A stretch of 64,000 bases of DNA from Micromonospora sp. MW-13 (GCF_003434305.1 NZ_QKKX01000054.1:90012-154011), one strand, 5' to 3'. Positions 35,305-45,414 are shown, counted from the first letter of the stretch. Program-made: numbers and translations. Notes: generated by a model from the sequence alone, not told the origin.

Positions 35305-37863
35305 TCAGGCGCTGTGGGCGTCCCTGGCGCGGGCCCGCAGCGCGCGGACGACGGCGTCGCGGCCCTCGGCGACCAGCCGGCGCAGCGGCGCCGGCTGCCC
35401 GCCGGCGGCCAGCCACGCGTCGGTGGCGGCGACGGTCTCCTCGGAGACCTGCTGGTCCGGGTACGCCAGCTGGACGAACTCCTGCGCCGGCTCGCTGTCC
35501 CGCTGCGCCCAGATCTGGTCCACCACGGCGAAGTACTTCTCCCCGTACGGGGCGACCAGCTCCGCCTGCACGGACGGGGCGAAGCCCTGCAACAGCGCCC
35601 GGTTGCGCCAGTTCGACAGCGCGTCCGGACCGGTGAGCTGGGCCCAGACGGCGGCCTTGTTCTCCTCCGTCGGCACCAGCGCGTGCGCGTACGCGGCCTC
35701 CCGCTCGCCGCTGGCGGTGCGGTCGCCGGCCAGCTCGGCCTCGATCTCCTCGGGGCCGGCGGCCCCGTTCGCCACGAGCTGCTGGAGGATCGTCCAGCGC
35801 AGCTCGGTGTCGACGGTCAGCCCGGCCGGCACGTCGGTGCCGGACAGCCAGCCCCGCAGCGTCGCCAGGCCCTCGTCGGAGCGGGCCGCCGAGGTGACGG
35901 CGCGGGCCCAGGCGAGCTGGAACCCGCTGCCCGGCTCGGCGGCGGCCAGCGTGGCCCTCGCCGTCCGGTACAGCTCGGCCCAGCCGGTCGGCGCCCAGGC
36001 CGGGTCGGCGTAGTAGACCAGCGTGGTGGTGGCCTGGCGGAGGGTGGCGGTGACCAGGTTGATGTCGGTCTCCGCGGGCAGCCCGGCCAGCACCAGCGAC
36101 ACGTAGTCGCGGGCCGACAGCTCGGCGTCGCGGACCATGTCCCACGCGGCCGTCCAGCACAGGGCGCGCGACAGCGACGACTCGAAGCCGGCGATGTGCT
36201 GCACCACCGTGGCCATCGACCGCTCGTCCAGGCGCAGCTTCGTGTACGTCAGGTCGTCGTCGTTGAGCAGCAGCACGTCGGCCGCCCGCACGCCGTGCAG
36301 GTCGGTCAGCTCGGTCAGCTCGCCGGTCACGTCGACCTCGATCCGCTCCCGGCGGACCAGCCGGCCGTCGGTCAGGTCGTACAGGCCCACGCCGATGCGG
36401 TGGGTGCGCAGGGTCGGGTGCCCGGCTGGCGCCTCCTGCCGCACCACCACCCGCTGGTAGCCGCCGTCGGCGGCGATCGTCACCTCGGGGCGCAGGGTGT
36501 TGACCTGGGCGGTCTCCAGCCACTGGGCGGCGAACTTGCGCAGCTCCCGGCCGGAGGCCGTCTCCAGCTCCGACAGCAGGTCGTCGAAGGTGGCGTTGCC
36601 CCAGGCGTGCTTGCCGAAGTAGGCCCGCAGCCCGGCCAGGAACGGCTCCTCGCCGACGTACGCGACGAGCTGCTTGAGCACGCTCGCGCCCTTGGCGTAC
36701 GTGATGCCGTCGAAGTTGACCTCGACCGCCTCCAGGTCCGGCATCTCGCAGTACACCGGGTGGGTGGAGGAGAGCTGGTCCTGCCGGTAGCCCCAGTTCT
36801 TCCGGATGGACAGGAAGGTCGTCCAGGCGTCGGAGAACCGGGTGGCGTTGGCGTTGCACCAGTGGCTGGCCCACTCGGCGAACGACTCGTTCAGCCACAG
36901 GTCGTTCCACCAGCGCATGGTGACCAGGTCACCGAACCACATGTGGGCCAGCTCGTGCAGGATCGTGTTGGCCCGCTGCTCGTACTCGAAGTCGGTGACC
37001 TGGGAGCGGAAGATGTAGTGCGACTCGGCGTGGGTGACGCAGCCGAAGTTCTCCATCGCGCCGGCGTTGAAGTCCGGCACCCAGAGCTGGTCGTACTTGG
37101 GCAGCGGGTAGCGCACCCCGAACTGCTGGTGGAAGAAGTCGAAGCCCTGCTTGGTGATCAGGAACAGGTCGTCCGAGTCGAGGTACTGCGCCATCGAGGC
37201 CCGGCAGTAGACGCCCAGGTCGATGCCGTCGTGGCTGTCCCGCACCTCGTGGTACGGGCCGGCGCAGAGCGCGGTGATGTAGGTGCTCATCCGCGCCGAG
37301 GGGACGAAGTGGACGGTCTTGAACCCCTCGCCGGCCGGCTCCTCGCGCTCGACCGGCATGTTGGACACCACCCGCCAGTGCTCCGCGACGGTGGCGTGCC
37401 AGGTGTAGACGCTCTTCAGGTCGGGCTGGTCGAAGCAGGCGAAGACCTTCTGGGCGTCCGCCGTCTCGAACTGGCTGTAGAGGTAGGTCTCCCCGTCGAC
37501 CGGGTCGACCGTGCGGTGCAGCCCCTGCCCGCTGTTCGAGTACGCGAAGTCGGCGTCGACCACGAGGATGTTCTCCGCGGCCAGCCCGGTCAGCGTCAGC
37601 CCGCGGTCCGCCGACCAGCCGGAGATGTCGACCGGGACGCCGTTGAGCGTCGCCGAGCGCACCGACTCGGCGGCGGCCTCGATGAAGGTGGACGTGCCCG
37701 GTTCGGCGCAGCGGAACCGGACCTCGGTCACCGACCGGAAGGTCCGGGCGTCGGCGGCCTGGACGGCGGTCGACAGGTCCAGACTGATGTCGTACCCGGC
37801 GATCTCGAGCAGGCGAGCCCGCTCGGTGGCCTCGACCTGGGTCAGGTTGCGCACTCCCGGCAC
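35305..37863 (-). CDS. pepN: Aminopeptidase N (M1 family)
   Basis: An 852-residue zinc aminopeptidase removing N-terminal residues from peptides in the cytosol. The exopeptidase motif GAMENFG precedes H303ELAH307 with the distal zinc glutamate in LWLNESFAEW. The N-terminal beta-domain (about 1-200) and the C-terminal helical ERAP1-like domain (about 500-850) are complete. The start is GTG 37863, 8 nt after a GGAG, giving PGVRNLTQVEATERA, the normal N-terminus of actinobacterial PepN. An upstream in-frame start at 37881 is less likely. Confidence 0.96.
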   Translation of the reverse strand: MPGVRNLTQVEATERARLLEIAGYDISLDLSTAVQAADARTFRSVTEVRFRCAEPGTSTFIEAAAESVRSATLNGVPVDISGWSADRGLTLTGLAAENILVVDADFAYSNSGQGLHRTVDPVDGETYLYSQFETADAQKVFACFDQPDLKSVYTWHATVAEHWRVVSNMPVEREEPAGEGFKTVHFVPSARMSTYITALCAGPYHEVRDSHDGIDLGVYCRASMAQYLDSDDLFLITKQGFDFFHQQFGVRYPLPKYDQLWVPDFNAGAMENFGCVTHAESHYIFRSQVTDFEYEQRANTILHELAHMWFGDLVTMRWWNDLWLNESFAEWASHWCNANATRFSDAWTTFLSIRKNWGYRQDQLSSTHPVYCEMPDLEAVEVNFDGITYAKGASVLKQLVAYVGEEPFLAGLRAYFGKHAWGNATFDDLLSELETASGRELRKFAAQWLETAQVNTLRPEVTIAADGGYQRVVVRQEAPAGHPTLRTHRIGVGLYDLTDGRLVRRERIEVDVTGELTELTDLHGVRAADVLLLNDDDLTYTKLRLDERSMATVVQHIAGFESSLSRALCWTAAWDMVRDAELSARDYVSLVLAGLPAETDINLVTATLRQATTTLVYYADPAWAPTGWAELYRTARATLAAAEPGSGFQLAWARAVTSAARSDEGLATLRGWLSGTDVPAGLTVDTELRWTILQQLVANGAAGPEEIEAELAGDRTASGEREAAYAHALVPTEENKAAVWAQLTGPDALSNWRNRALLQGFAPSVQAELVAPYGEKYFAVVDQIWAQRDSEPAQEFVQLAYPDQQVSEETVAATDAWLAAGGQPAPLRRLVAEGRDAVVRALRARARDAHSA

Positions 37864-38078
37864 TGTTCGTCTCCATCCCACTCTCGCCCTGCGCCGCCGC
37901 GGCGCCAGCCCACCGTCCGCTCGTGACGGCCGGTCGGATCCGAGTCTTCCACGGGCGGGCCCCTCTCGGTGGCCGAGGTCACGCTCTCATTCCGGTACCG
38001 GTCGATGCCGGGTGGGGTGGAGGATCGGGGGACGAGGTGCCGGCTTCCCGGCCCTCCCGTCGCGAAGGGAACCGCACC

Positions 38079-38702
38079 GTGACCGACCGTGCCACCGTCG
38101 ACATGTGGTTCGACCCGATCTGTCCGTGGGCGTGGATCACCTCCCGTTGGCTGCTGGAGGTGGAGCAGGTCCGCGACGTGACCATCCGCTTCCACGTGAT
38201 GAGCCTGACGGTGCTCAACGAGGGGCGTGACCTGCCCGAGGAGTACCAGGAACTGATGCGGACCGGCTGGGGCCCGGTGCGGGTCTGCGTCGCGGCCGAG
38301 CAGAAGTACGGCCAGGACGCCGTCCGCACGTTGTACACCGCGCTGGGCACCCGGATCCACCTCGGCAAGGAGAACCTGGGCCCGGAACTGTACGCGGCGG
38401 CGCTCACCGACGCCGGGCTGGACCCGGAACTGGCCGCCGCCGCCGAGAGCACCGCGTACGACGAGGCCCTGCGGGCCAGCCACGAGGCCGGCATGCGGCC
38501 GGTCGGCACCGACGTGGGCACCCCGGTCGTCCACGCCCCCGGCCCGGACGGCACGCCGGTGGCCTTCTTCGGCCCGGTGGTCACCCCGCGCCCGAGGGGG
38601 GAGGCCGCCGGCCGGCTCTGGGACGGCGTGCTGCTCGTCGCCGGCACGCCCGGCTTCTACGAGCTGAAGCGCTCCCGCGAGATCGGCCCCACCTTCGACT
38701 GA
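38079..38702 (+). CDS. DsbA-like thioredoxin-fold protein (mycothiol-dependent nitroreductase Rv2466c type)
   Basis: A 207-residue protein with a thioredoxin fold interrupted by a helical domain. The active-site segment is FDPICPWAW (C15-P-W-A18). Rv2466c-type proteins have CPWC and use mycothiol; here the second cysteine is alanine, so a monothiol mechanism or loss of redox activity is possible. No signal peptide is present, so it should be cytoplasmic. The C-terminal VGTPVVHAPGPDGTPVAFFGP contains the cis-proline loop. GTG 38079 follows GAAGGGA by 9 nt. It is divergent from pepN across a 215-bp region. Confidence 0.87.
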   Translation: MTDRATVDMWFDPICPWAWITSRWLLEVEQVRDVTIRFHVMSLTVLNEGRDLPEEYQELMRTGWGPVRVCVAAEQKYGQDAVRTLYTALGTRIHLGKENLGPELYAAALTDAGLDPELAAAAESTAYDEALRASHEAGMRPVGTDVGTPVVHAPGPDGTPVAFFGPVVTPRPRGEAAGRLWDGVLLVAGTPGFYELKRSREIGPTFD

Positions 38703-38885
38703 GGGTGGGGAAGGGCCCGCGTCACGCCTGCGACGGACCGGGTTCCCTGCCCGCCGCGCCGCCGGGACCCACGCGGGCCCCGGCGGCGCGCCGTGGGGGC
38801 GTCACCGGGCGGCGCGGGAGTCGTTCCACCGGATGTCCCGCCTACGGCCCGCGGGGCCGCACCCGGCAGCTCGTGGAGGCATCCG

Positions 38886-39137
38886 ATGGGTAAGCACCGC
38901 CGTACGTCCGACGAGGCGACCGGGGATCCCGGTGCGACGTACTGGTCCGTGGCGGACGCCGGCTGGCCGGCGGTCCGGCCGACGCTGCCGGCCGAGATGG
39001 TCGACCTGCTGGCGCCGCCGATCGTGGTCGGCGTCGCCCGGGTGGTGGCCACCTCCCGGGCGACCCCGCCGGGTGCCGCCTTTCAACTGGTGGACCGGGT
39101 ACGGGGCCCGCTGCGCGGGGTCACCGGGCGGCGGTAG
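38886..39137 (+). CDS. Small protein of unknown function
   Basis: An 83-residue protein with a GTGGAGG site 6 nt before ATG 38886 and codon bias like its neighbours. A basic N-terminus (GKHRRTSDEATGD) leads into a compact alpha/beta-like stretch, WPAVRPTLPAEMVDLLAPP and VVGVARVVATSRATPPGAAF. No family is recognised. It ends 11 bp before the DUF1015 gene, so it may be part of that transcript. Confidence 0.55.
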   Translation: MGKHRRTSDEATGDPGATYWSVADAGWPAVRPTLPAEMVDLLAPPIVVGVARVVATSRATPPGAAFQLVDRVRGPLRGVTGRR

Positions 39138-39148
39138 CGTCAGCGGAC

Positions 39149-40348
39149 ATGACGGTCGTACATCCGATCGCCCGGGCCTGGATCACCACTGGCGGCACCG
39201 GCGCGCAGAACTACGACGAGTTCGCCGACGACGCGGAGATCACCGCGATCATCGGGGCGAACCCGCACAGTGCCCTCGGCATCGAGATGCCGCACCGGGC
39301 GCCGGAGAGCCTCGGGAAGTCCTTCCTCGACGCGCTTCCCGACGCCGTGGCCCGTCTCGCCGAGGCCAAGGCCGACGGCAGCTACACCCCGGCCGAGCAG
39401 GTGGTGGTCCTCTACCGGATCAGCGCGCCGGGGGAGGAGACCGCGTACGGGCTGTTCGCCATGGTCGACACCGACCAGATCTCCACCAGCGCCGACGAGC
39501 CGGGCCTGGTCATCCGCAACGAGGACGTCTTCATCGCGAAGGTCCGCGAGCGGGTCGCCCTCGCCGGGGCGCTCGGCCACCTGCTCTCGCCCGTGCTGCT
39601 GCTCCAGACCGGCCGGGGTGACGAACTGCACGCCGCGCTCGCCGCGGCGACCGAGTCGGCCGGGGCGCCCGCCGCGACCGACACCGACCAGGCCGGGCGC
39701 ACGCACGCCGTCTGGCTGCTCGGCCCCGGCCCGGAGCAGGACGCGCTGACCGCGCTGGCCGGCGGCGGCGAGCTGGTGGTCGCCGACGGCAACCACCGCA
39801 GCCTCGCCGCCCAGACCGGTGGCCTGCCCCGCTTCCTGGCCGTGGTGACCACCCCCGCCTCGGTCGCCATCCAGCCGTACAACCGGCTGGTCAGCGAGTT
39901 GACCGTCACCCCGGCGGAGCTGGTCGACCGGCTCCGCGCCGCGGGCGCCGAGGTCACCGAGGTCGACGGCCCGGTCGAGGTCCCGACGACCGGCGGCACC
40001 GTCGCGCTCCGGCTCCCCGGCCAGGGGTACGTGGTACGCCTGCCGCACGTCGACGGCGGCCGGCTGGAGAACCTCGACCACGCGCTGGTCGAGCGGGTGC
40101 TGCTGCGCGACGCGCTCGGCCTCGACCCGGGCGACAAGCGGATCACCTATGTCGGCGGGGACTACCCGGCGAGCTGGCTGACCGGCGAGGTCGAGGCGGG
40201 CCGGGCCGAGCTGGCGGTGCTGATCGCCCCGGTGACCGTGGACGACTTCGTCGCGGTCAACCTGGCCCGGGAGAAGATGCCGCGCAAGAGCACCTGGTTC
40301 ACCCCGAAGGCCCGCGGCGGCCTGGTGGTGGCCGAACTGTCCCGCTGA
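39149..40348 (+). CDS. DUF1015 family protein
   Basis: A 399-residue protein of the DUF1015 family. Its core segments are VVHPIARAWITT at the start, a central VVLYRISAPGEETAYGLFAMV, the conserved VVADGNHRSLAA motif and the C-terminal EKMPRKSTWFTPKARGGL, all typical of the family. The strictly conserved DGNHR suggests enzymatic chemistry, but the reaction in this organism is not established. No signal or membrane segments are present. The ATG at 39149 follows the small upstream gene closely. Confidence 0.85.
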   Translation: MTVVHPIARAWITTGGTGAQNYDEFADDAEITAIIGANPHSALGIEMPHRAPESLGKSFLDALPDAVARLAEAKADGSYTPAEQVVVLYRISAPGEETAYGLFAMVDTDQISTSADEPGLVIRNEDVFIAKVRERVALAGALGHLLSPVLLLQTGRGDELHAALAAATESAGAPAATDTDQAGRTHAVWLLGPGPEQDALTALAGGGELVVADGNHRSLAAQTGGLPRFLAVVTTPASVAIQPYNRLVSELTVTPAELVDRLRAAGAEVTEVDGPVEVPTTGGTVALRLPGQGYVVRLPHVDGGRLENLDHALVERVLLRDALGLDPGDKRITYVGGDYPASWLTGEVEAGRAELAVLIAPVTVDDFVAVNLAREKMPRKSTWFTPKARGGLVVAELSR

Positions 40349-40469
40349 GCGGCCCGACGCGCCGGCCCGACGCGCCGGGCACCCGCGTGACCTGCATTCC
40401 TGTGACGAATCCGGCTCCGCGCCGCCGCCGGCTCGGCGGCGCGGACGGCGGCCTGACAGACTGCGCGGT

Positions 40470-40937
<468 letters not shown>

Positions 40938-40970
40938 GCCGGCGCGCCGGGGGTCGGCGGGCCGGCCGGG

Positions 40971-41294
40971 TCAGCGGCCGGAGCGGGGCAGGTCCTCGCG
41001 GGGCACCCAGTTGCGCCGGACGACGACCACCCGGGCCTCCGCCTCGGCCAGGTCCTCCTCGGTCGGGCGGGCCGCGTCCCGGGCCCGCAGCGCCGCCAGG
41101 GGCCCCACCTGGGAGGAGCCGGGGCCGACCAGGCTGCGCAGGCCCCGCTCGCCGTCGCGCTCCTCGCCCGCCGGACCGCTCCGGCGGCGGGGCGGCGGCT
41201 CGGCCACGTCCTGCACCCCGGCCGTGGCCACCGTGGGCACCTCGGCGTCGGGGTGGTGCCTCAGCCGGCGTCGCCGTCGATCCGCGTCACCCAT
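40971..41294 (-). CDS. Small basic protein, unknown function
   Basis: A 107-residue, highly charged protein with an RRRRRLRHHPD N-terminus, a disordered middle (PPPRRRSGPAGEERDGERG) and a more ordered C-terminus (AARPTEEDLAEAEARVVVV then RRNWVPREDLP). No membrane segment. The composition suggests a nucleic-acid- or protein-binding peptide, but no domain is recognised. It is convergent with rpiB, 33 bp apart. Confidence 0.6.
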   Translation of the reverse strand: MGDADRRRRRLRHHPDAEVPTVATAGVQDVAEPPPRRRSGPAGEERDGERGLRSLVGPGSSQVGPLAALRARDAARPTEEDLAEAEARVVVVRRNWVPREDLPRSGR

Positions 41295-41366
41295 CAGCCG
41301 ACCGTACCGCCCGCCCCGCCGCCGCGCCCGCCCGGTTACGGATGCCGGCCGGCGGGGCGGGGGCGC

Positions 41367-42599
41367 TCAGAAGACGCCCATCCCCGCCGGGGCCCGGTGC
41401 CAGGCGAAGGCGGGACCGGCGGCGGCCAGCGCGCCGGGGCGCCGCTCGTGGACCCGCCCGGCGTCGGCCAGCGCCGCCAGCCCCGTCCCGCCCAGGTACA
41501 GCTCACCGAGCGCCCGCACGTCGCAGGCCAGGTCGGCCGGCCGGTCGGTGCGTCCGCACCGGGCGTCGTCCGGCCCGCCGGTCAGCCGCCAGCGCCCCGA
41601 GTTCTCCGGCAGCAACTCGTCGGTGACCTCGACGACGACGTCCACGTCGACGGCGTACCGGCGGGCGGCCAGCGCGGCCGGCACGTCCACCACCCGCACC
41701 CAGAGCGCGTCGGAGAGCCGGGCCACCAGCCGGCGCGGCTCGTCGACCAGGCGCAGCAGCGGATCGTCCACCGGCCCCCGGTAGGAGAGCCGGCGGGTCA
41801 GGTCGAGCGAGAGCAACAGCCGCCACAGCGCCAGCCGGGCCGCCGGGTCCGCGGCCACCAGCTCCTCGACGATCGTCACGCCGCGCGGGCCGGCGGCGTC
41901 GGAGTCCCGGCGCGAGCGCCACAACGCGTACCCGTCGACCTCGCCGTCCGGGCCCTCGTGCAGCACCACCCGGCGCTCGGTCGCGCCGGCGCGCTCGTCG
42001 GCCGGGTCAGCCAGCACGTACCGCCACCACCGGTCGTCCCGGTCGGACCAGCCGGGGCGCTCGGCGCGCAGCCGGTCGTACAGCCGGGCCAGGTCGGCCC
42101 GCCGCGCCACGGGCCGGTCCAGGCACAGCCGGCCCTCGGCGGCGGTCGGGGCGGGCAGCCGCAACTCGGTGGTGGCGCACTCGACGGCGTACTCCTGTGC
42201 GGCGAGGCCGTAGCCGAACCGGGGGTAGATCCGGCCCTCGCTGGCCCAGAGCACGGCCACCGGCTCCCGGCCGGCGTCCCGGACGTCGCGCAACTGCCGG
42301 CGCACGAGCCGGGTGAGCAGGCCGCGGCGGCGGTGCGTCGGCAGCACCCCGACCATGGTCACGTGGGCGGCCGGCAGCGTGGCGCCCGGCACGGTCAGCT
42401 CCCGGGTGAACGCCGAGACGTGCGCCACGAGATCCGCGCCGTCCCGGATCAGCAGGCTCCGGTCCGGCTCCCAGATGCCCCGTTCGGCCTCGCGGGTCTC
42501 CTCGCCGAAGGTGGTGTGGAACGTGATCTCGATCATTCGGGCCATGTCGTCGAAGTCGTCGGGCCGGCCGACCCGGATCGGCGGCGGAGGATTCGTCAT
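41367..42599 (-). CDS. Eis-like GNAT acetyltransferase
   Basis: A 410-residue protein of the Eis family: an N-terminal GNAT fold with the acetyl-CoA loop VGVLPTHRRRGLLTRLVRRQL, a second degenerate GNAT region and a C-terminal sterol-carrier-like domain ending in a terminal phenylalanine whose carboxylate acts in catalysis in Eis. WASEGRIYPRFGYGLA is another family hallmark. Eis enzymes acetylate amines such as aminoglycosides or lysines; substrate here is unknown. The ATG at 42599 directly abuts a 10-bp inverted repeat that could form a hairpin over the start region. Confidence 0.9.
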   Translation of the reverse strand: MTNPPPPIRVGRPDDFDDMARMIEITFHTTFGEETREAERGIWEPDRSLLIRDGADLVAHVSAFTRELTVPGATLPAAHVTMVGVLPTHRRRGLLTRLVRRQLRDVRDAGREPVAVLWASEGRIYPRFGYGLAAQEYAVECATTELRLPAPTAAEGRLCLDRPVARRADLARLYDRLRAERPGWSDRDDRWWRYVLADPADERAGATERRVVLHEGPDGEVDGYALWRSRRDSDAAGPRGVTIVEELVAADPAARLALWRLLLSLDLTRRLSYRGPVDDPLLRLVDEPRRLVARLSDALWVRVVDVPAALAARRYAVDVDVVVEVTDELLPENSGRWRLTGGPDDARCGRTDRPADLACDVRALGELYLGGTGLAALADAGRVHERRPGALAAAGPAFAWHRAPAGMGVF

Positions 42600-42629
42600 C
42601 GCCCGTGTCTACCGGACGCGACACGGGCG
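42600..42629 (-). promoter_or_regulatory. Inverted repeat abutting the start codon of the Eis-like gene
   Basis: CGCCCGTGTC (42600-42609) and GACACGGGCG (42620-42629) form a perfect 10-bp stem with a 10-nt loop, ending at the base before the ATG. In mRNA it would enclose the region where a ribosome-binding site should lie; as DNA it could be an operator. Confidence 0.5.
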
Positions 42630-42710
42630 GGGCGACCGATTTGCCGGCTCGTTACCCTCGGAGATGGGGACCGGCCGGTGCCGGCGCCGACGTCATGGGG
42701 AGGACACGAG

Positions 42711-43259
42711 ATGGCAGACCAGACACAGCCGTGGGCGGAGCGGACCGTCGAGGTGTCGCCGCAACCGGGTGTCGGGGTGCCGCCGCAGCGCGACGCCTTC
42801 CGCCGGGGAGTGGCCTCCGTGGGGCAGCCGCGCACCCCGCGTACCGAGCAGTTCCCCACCGTCGACCAGGGCGGGCACGACGGGCTCTGGTCCGGCGACG
42901 TGCCGGCGCCGCGCCGTCCGCTGAGCTGGCACCTGGCCCGGTTGCGGGTCGGCGGGGAGTGGAGCGCCGCCGGGGGCCTCTTCGCCTTCGTCTGCTGGGG
43001 CATCTGGGCCATCTCGGGGCGGGGGGACCTCGGCGCGCCGCTGCTCACCTTCGTGCTGAGCCTGCTGGTGGCGGCCGGCCTGTTCGGGCTGTCCCGGCTG
43101 CTCGGCCGGGTGATCTGGGAGCGGCAGCTCGGGCGGGTCCGGCGCAGCGCGCGGGGCGCCCACATCGTGACGGCGATCTTCCTGGTGGGCCTGGGGGTCG
43201 CCTACCTCCAGCAGACCGAGTGGGTAATGTCCGCCTGGAACTGGGTCACCGGCAACTGA
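42711..43259 (+). CDS. Membrane protein of unknown function
   Basis: A 182-residue protein with a polar N-terminal 80 residues and three membrane helices: AAGGLFAFVCWGIWAIS, PLLTFVLSLLVAAGLFGLSR and AHIVTAIFLVGLGVAYL. A basic loop between helices two and three (ERQLGRVRRSARG) suggests cytoplasmic orientation there. GGGGAGG precedes ATG 42711 by 8 nt. No family is recognised. A strong hairpin follows its stop, so it is likely a monocistronic unit. Confidence 0.8.
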   Translation: MADQTQPWAERTVEVSPQPGVGVPPQRDAFRRGVASVGQPRTPRTEQFPTVDQGGHDGLWSGDVPAPRRPLSWHLARLRVGGEWSAAGGLFAFVCWGIWAISGRGDLGAPLLTFVLSLLVAAGLFGLSRLLGRVIWERQLGRVRRSARGAHIVTAIFLVGLGVAYLQQTEWVMSAWNWVTGN

Positions 43260-43298
43260 CCCCGGTCGGGCCGGGACCGCACCGGTGCGACGGTGATG

Positions 43299-43334
43299 CG
43301 CCCGGGCGGGGCGGCTCGCCGTCCCGCCCGGGCG
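43299..43334 (+). terminator. Hairpin after the 42.7-kb membrane-protein gene
   Basis: CGCCCGGGCGGG pairs perfectly with CCCGCCCGGGCG (12 bp) around a 12-nt loop, 40 bp after the stop codon. It is a plausible intrinsic terminator. Confidence 0.65.
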
Positions 43335-43530
43335 TCGGAGTCGCGGTCCGCCGCGACGCCGGCCGTTCCTCACCAGGCGGCTCTGCTTACCCGCCCCGCG
43401 GACCTTCATCCGTGGCGGACGCGGGCGTTCGCCAGTCCGGCCCACCGTTCGGCGACCCGGCAGGTGCGTCCGGCGCACCGGAGCGGTCCGGCCGTTCTGC
43501 CCGCCGGGCAACACGACGCACCATGGCGGG

Positions 43531-45411
43531 ATGGGCGCGTATCGAGCAGCGTACGAGCGGAGCATCGCCGACCCGACCGCCTTCTGGCGGGACGCGGCGG
43601 CGGACATCGACTGGCACCGGCCGCCGGAACGGATCCTCGACGACGGCCGGGCCCCGCTGTACCGCTGGTTCCCCGACGGGGAGCTGAACACCTGCCACAA
43701 CGCCCTGGACCGGCACGTGGCGGCGGGCCGCGGCGACCAGGCCGCGTTGATCCACGACAGCCCGGTCACCGGCACGACCCGCACGTACACGTACGCCGAG
43801 CTGCGCGACGCGACCGCCCGGTTCGCCGGGGCCCTGCGCCGGCTCGGGGTCGGCCGGGGCGACCGGGTGCTGCTCTACCTGGCGATGGTCCCCGAGGCGG
43901 TGGTCGCCATGCTGGCCTGCGCCCGGATCGGCGCGGTGCACTCCGTGGTGTTCGGCGGCTTCGCCGCCCACGAGCTGGCGGTCCGCGTCGACGACGCCCG
44001 GCCGAAGGTGGTGGTGGCCACCTCGTGCGGGATCGAGGCGGACCGGGTCGTGCCCTACCACCCGATCCTCGACGCGGCGCTGGCGGAGGCCGAGCACGCC
44101 CCGGAGCGCTGCGTCATCGTGCAGCGCCCCCAGCACCCCGCGCCGCTCACCCCCGGCCGGGACCTGACCTGGGACGAGGCCCTCGACGGCGCCGAGCCGG
44201 CCGACTGCGTCCCGGTCGCCGCCACCGACCCGCTGTACGTCCTCTACACCTCCGGCACGACGGGCCGGCCGAAGGGCGTGGTCCGGGACAACGGCGGCCA
44301 CGCGGTGGCGCTGCGTTGGTCGATGACCAACGTCTTCGGCATCGGGCCCGGCGACGTGTTCTGGGCCGCCTCCGACGTCGGCTGGGTGGTCGGCCACTCC
44401 TACATCGTGTACGGCCCGCTGCTCACCGGGGCGACGACGGTGCTCTACGAGGGCAAGCCGGTCGGCACCCCGGACGCGGGCGCGTTCTGGCGGGTCGTGT
44501 CGCAGCACCGGGTCGCCGCCCTGTTCACCGCCCCCACCGCCATCCGGGCGATCCGCCGGCAGGACCCGGACGGCACCCGGATCGGCCGGTACGACCTGTC
44601 CAGCCTCCGGACGCTGTTCCTGGCCGGCGAGCGCCTCGACCCGGACACCTTCGCCTGGGCCGGTGCCCGGCTGGGCGTGCCCGTGGTGGACAACTGGTGG
44701 CAGACCGAGACCGGCTGGCCGGTGGCGGCGAACCCGCGCGGGCTGGAGCCGCTGCCGATCAAGGCCGGCTCGCCGTCGGTGCCCGTCCCCGGGTACGACG
44801 TGCGGGTGGTCGACCCGCGGGGCGCGCAGGTGCCGGCGGGCGTCGACGGCTCGATCGTGATCAGGTTGCCGCTGCCCCCGGGCTGCCTGCCCACCCTCTG
44901 GGGCGACGACGAGCGCTACGTCCGGTCCTACCTGAGCACCTTCCCCGGCCACTACCTGACCGGCGACGGCGGCCGGTTCGACGACGACGGCTACCTGTAC
45001 GTGATGGGCCGCACCGACGACGTGATCAACGTGGCCGGGCACCGGCTCTCCACCGGGGCGATGGAGGAGGTGCTGGCCGGCCACCCGGCGGTGGCCGAGT
45101 GCGCCGTCATCGGCGTGTCGGACCAGCTCAAGGGCCAGGTGCCCAGCGGCTACGTGGTGCTCAAGGCGGGCGTCGAGGTGGAGCCGGCCGCCCTCGCCGC
45201 CGAACTGGTCGCCCGGGTTCGGGAGCGGATCGGCCCGGTCGCCGCGTTCCGCCGGGTCACCGTCGTGCCGGCCCTGCCGAAGACCCGGTCCGGCAAGATC
45301 CTGCGGCGGACGATGCGCGGGCTGGTGGAGGGGCGCGACGAGCCGGTCCCGGCCACCATCGACGACCCCGCGACACTCGGCGTCTTCCGGGACCTGGCCG
45401 CCGCCGACTGA
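43531..45411 (+). CDS. Propionyl/acetyl-CoA synthetase-like acyl-CoA ligase
   Basis: A 626-residue ANL-superfamily adenylating enzyme. The P-loop is LYTSGTTGRPKGVV; A5/A8 motifs appear as VDNWWQTETGWP and MGRTDDVINVAGHRLS, and the acetylatable catalytic lysine lies in PKTRSGKILRR. The N-terminal AYERSIADPTAFWRDAAADIDW and overall length match PrpE-like propionyl-CoA synthetases and acetyl-CoA synthetases; the chain-length preference is not certain. It would activate acetate or propionate to CoA esters in the cytosol. A 16-bp terminator hairpin follows the stop immediately. Confidence 0.92.
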   Translation: MGAYRAAYERSIADPTAFWRDAAADIDWHRPPERILDDGRAPLYRWFPDGELNTCHNALDRHVAAGRGDQAALIHDSPVTGTTRTYTYAELRDATARFAGALRRLGVGRGDRVLLYLAMVPEAVVAMLACARIGAVHSVVFGGFAAHELAVRVDDARPKVVVATSCGIEADRVVPYHPILDAALAEAEHAPERCVIVQRPQHPAPLTPGRDLTWDEALDGAEPADCVPVAATDPLYVLYTSGTTGRPKGVVRDNGGHAVALRWSMTNVFGIGPGDVFWAASDVGWVVGHSYIVYGPLLTGATTVLYEGKPVGTPDAGAFWRVVSQHRVAALFTAPTAIRAIRRQDPDGTRIGRYDLSSLRTLFLAGERLDPDTFAWAGARLGVPVVDNWWQTETGWPVAANPRGLEPLPIKAGSPSVPVPGYDVRVVDPRGAQVPAGVDGSIVIRLPLPPGCLPTLWGDDERYVRSYLSTFPGHYLTGDGGRFDDDGYLYVMGRTDDVINVAGHRLSTGAMEEVLAGHPAVAECAVIGVSDQLKGQVPSGYVVLKAGVEVEPAALAAELVARVRERIGPVAAFRRVTVVPALPKTRSGKILRRTMRGLVEGRDEPVPATIDDPATLGVFRDLAAAD

Positions 45412-45414
45412 CGT

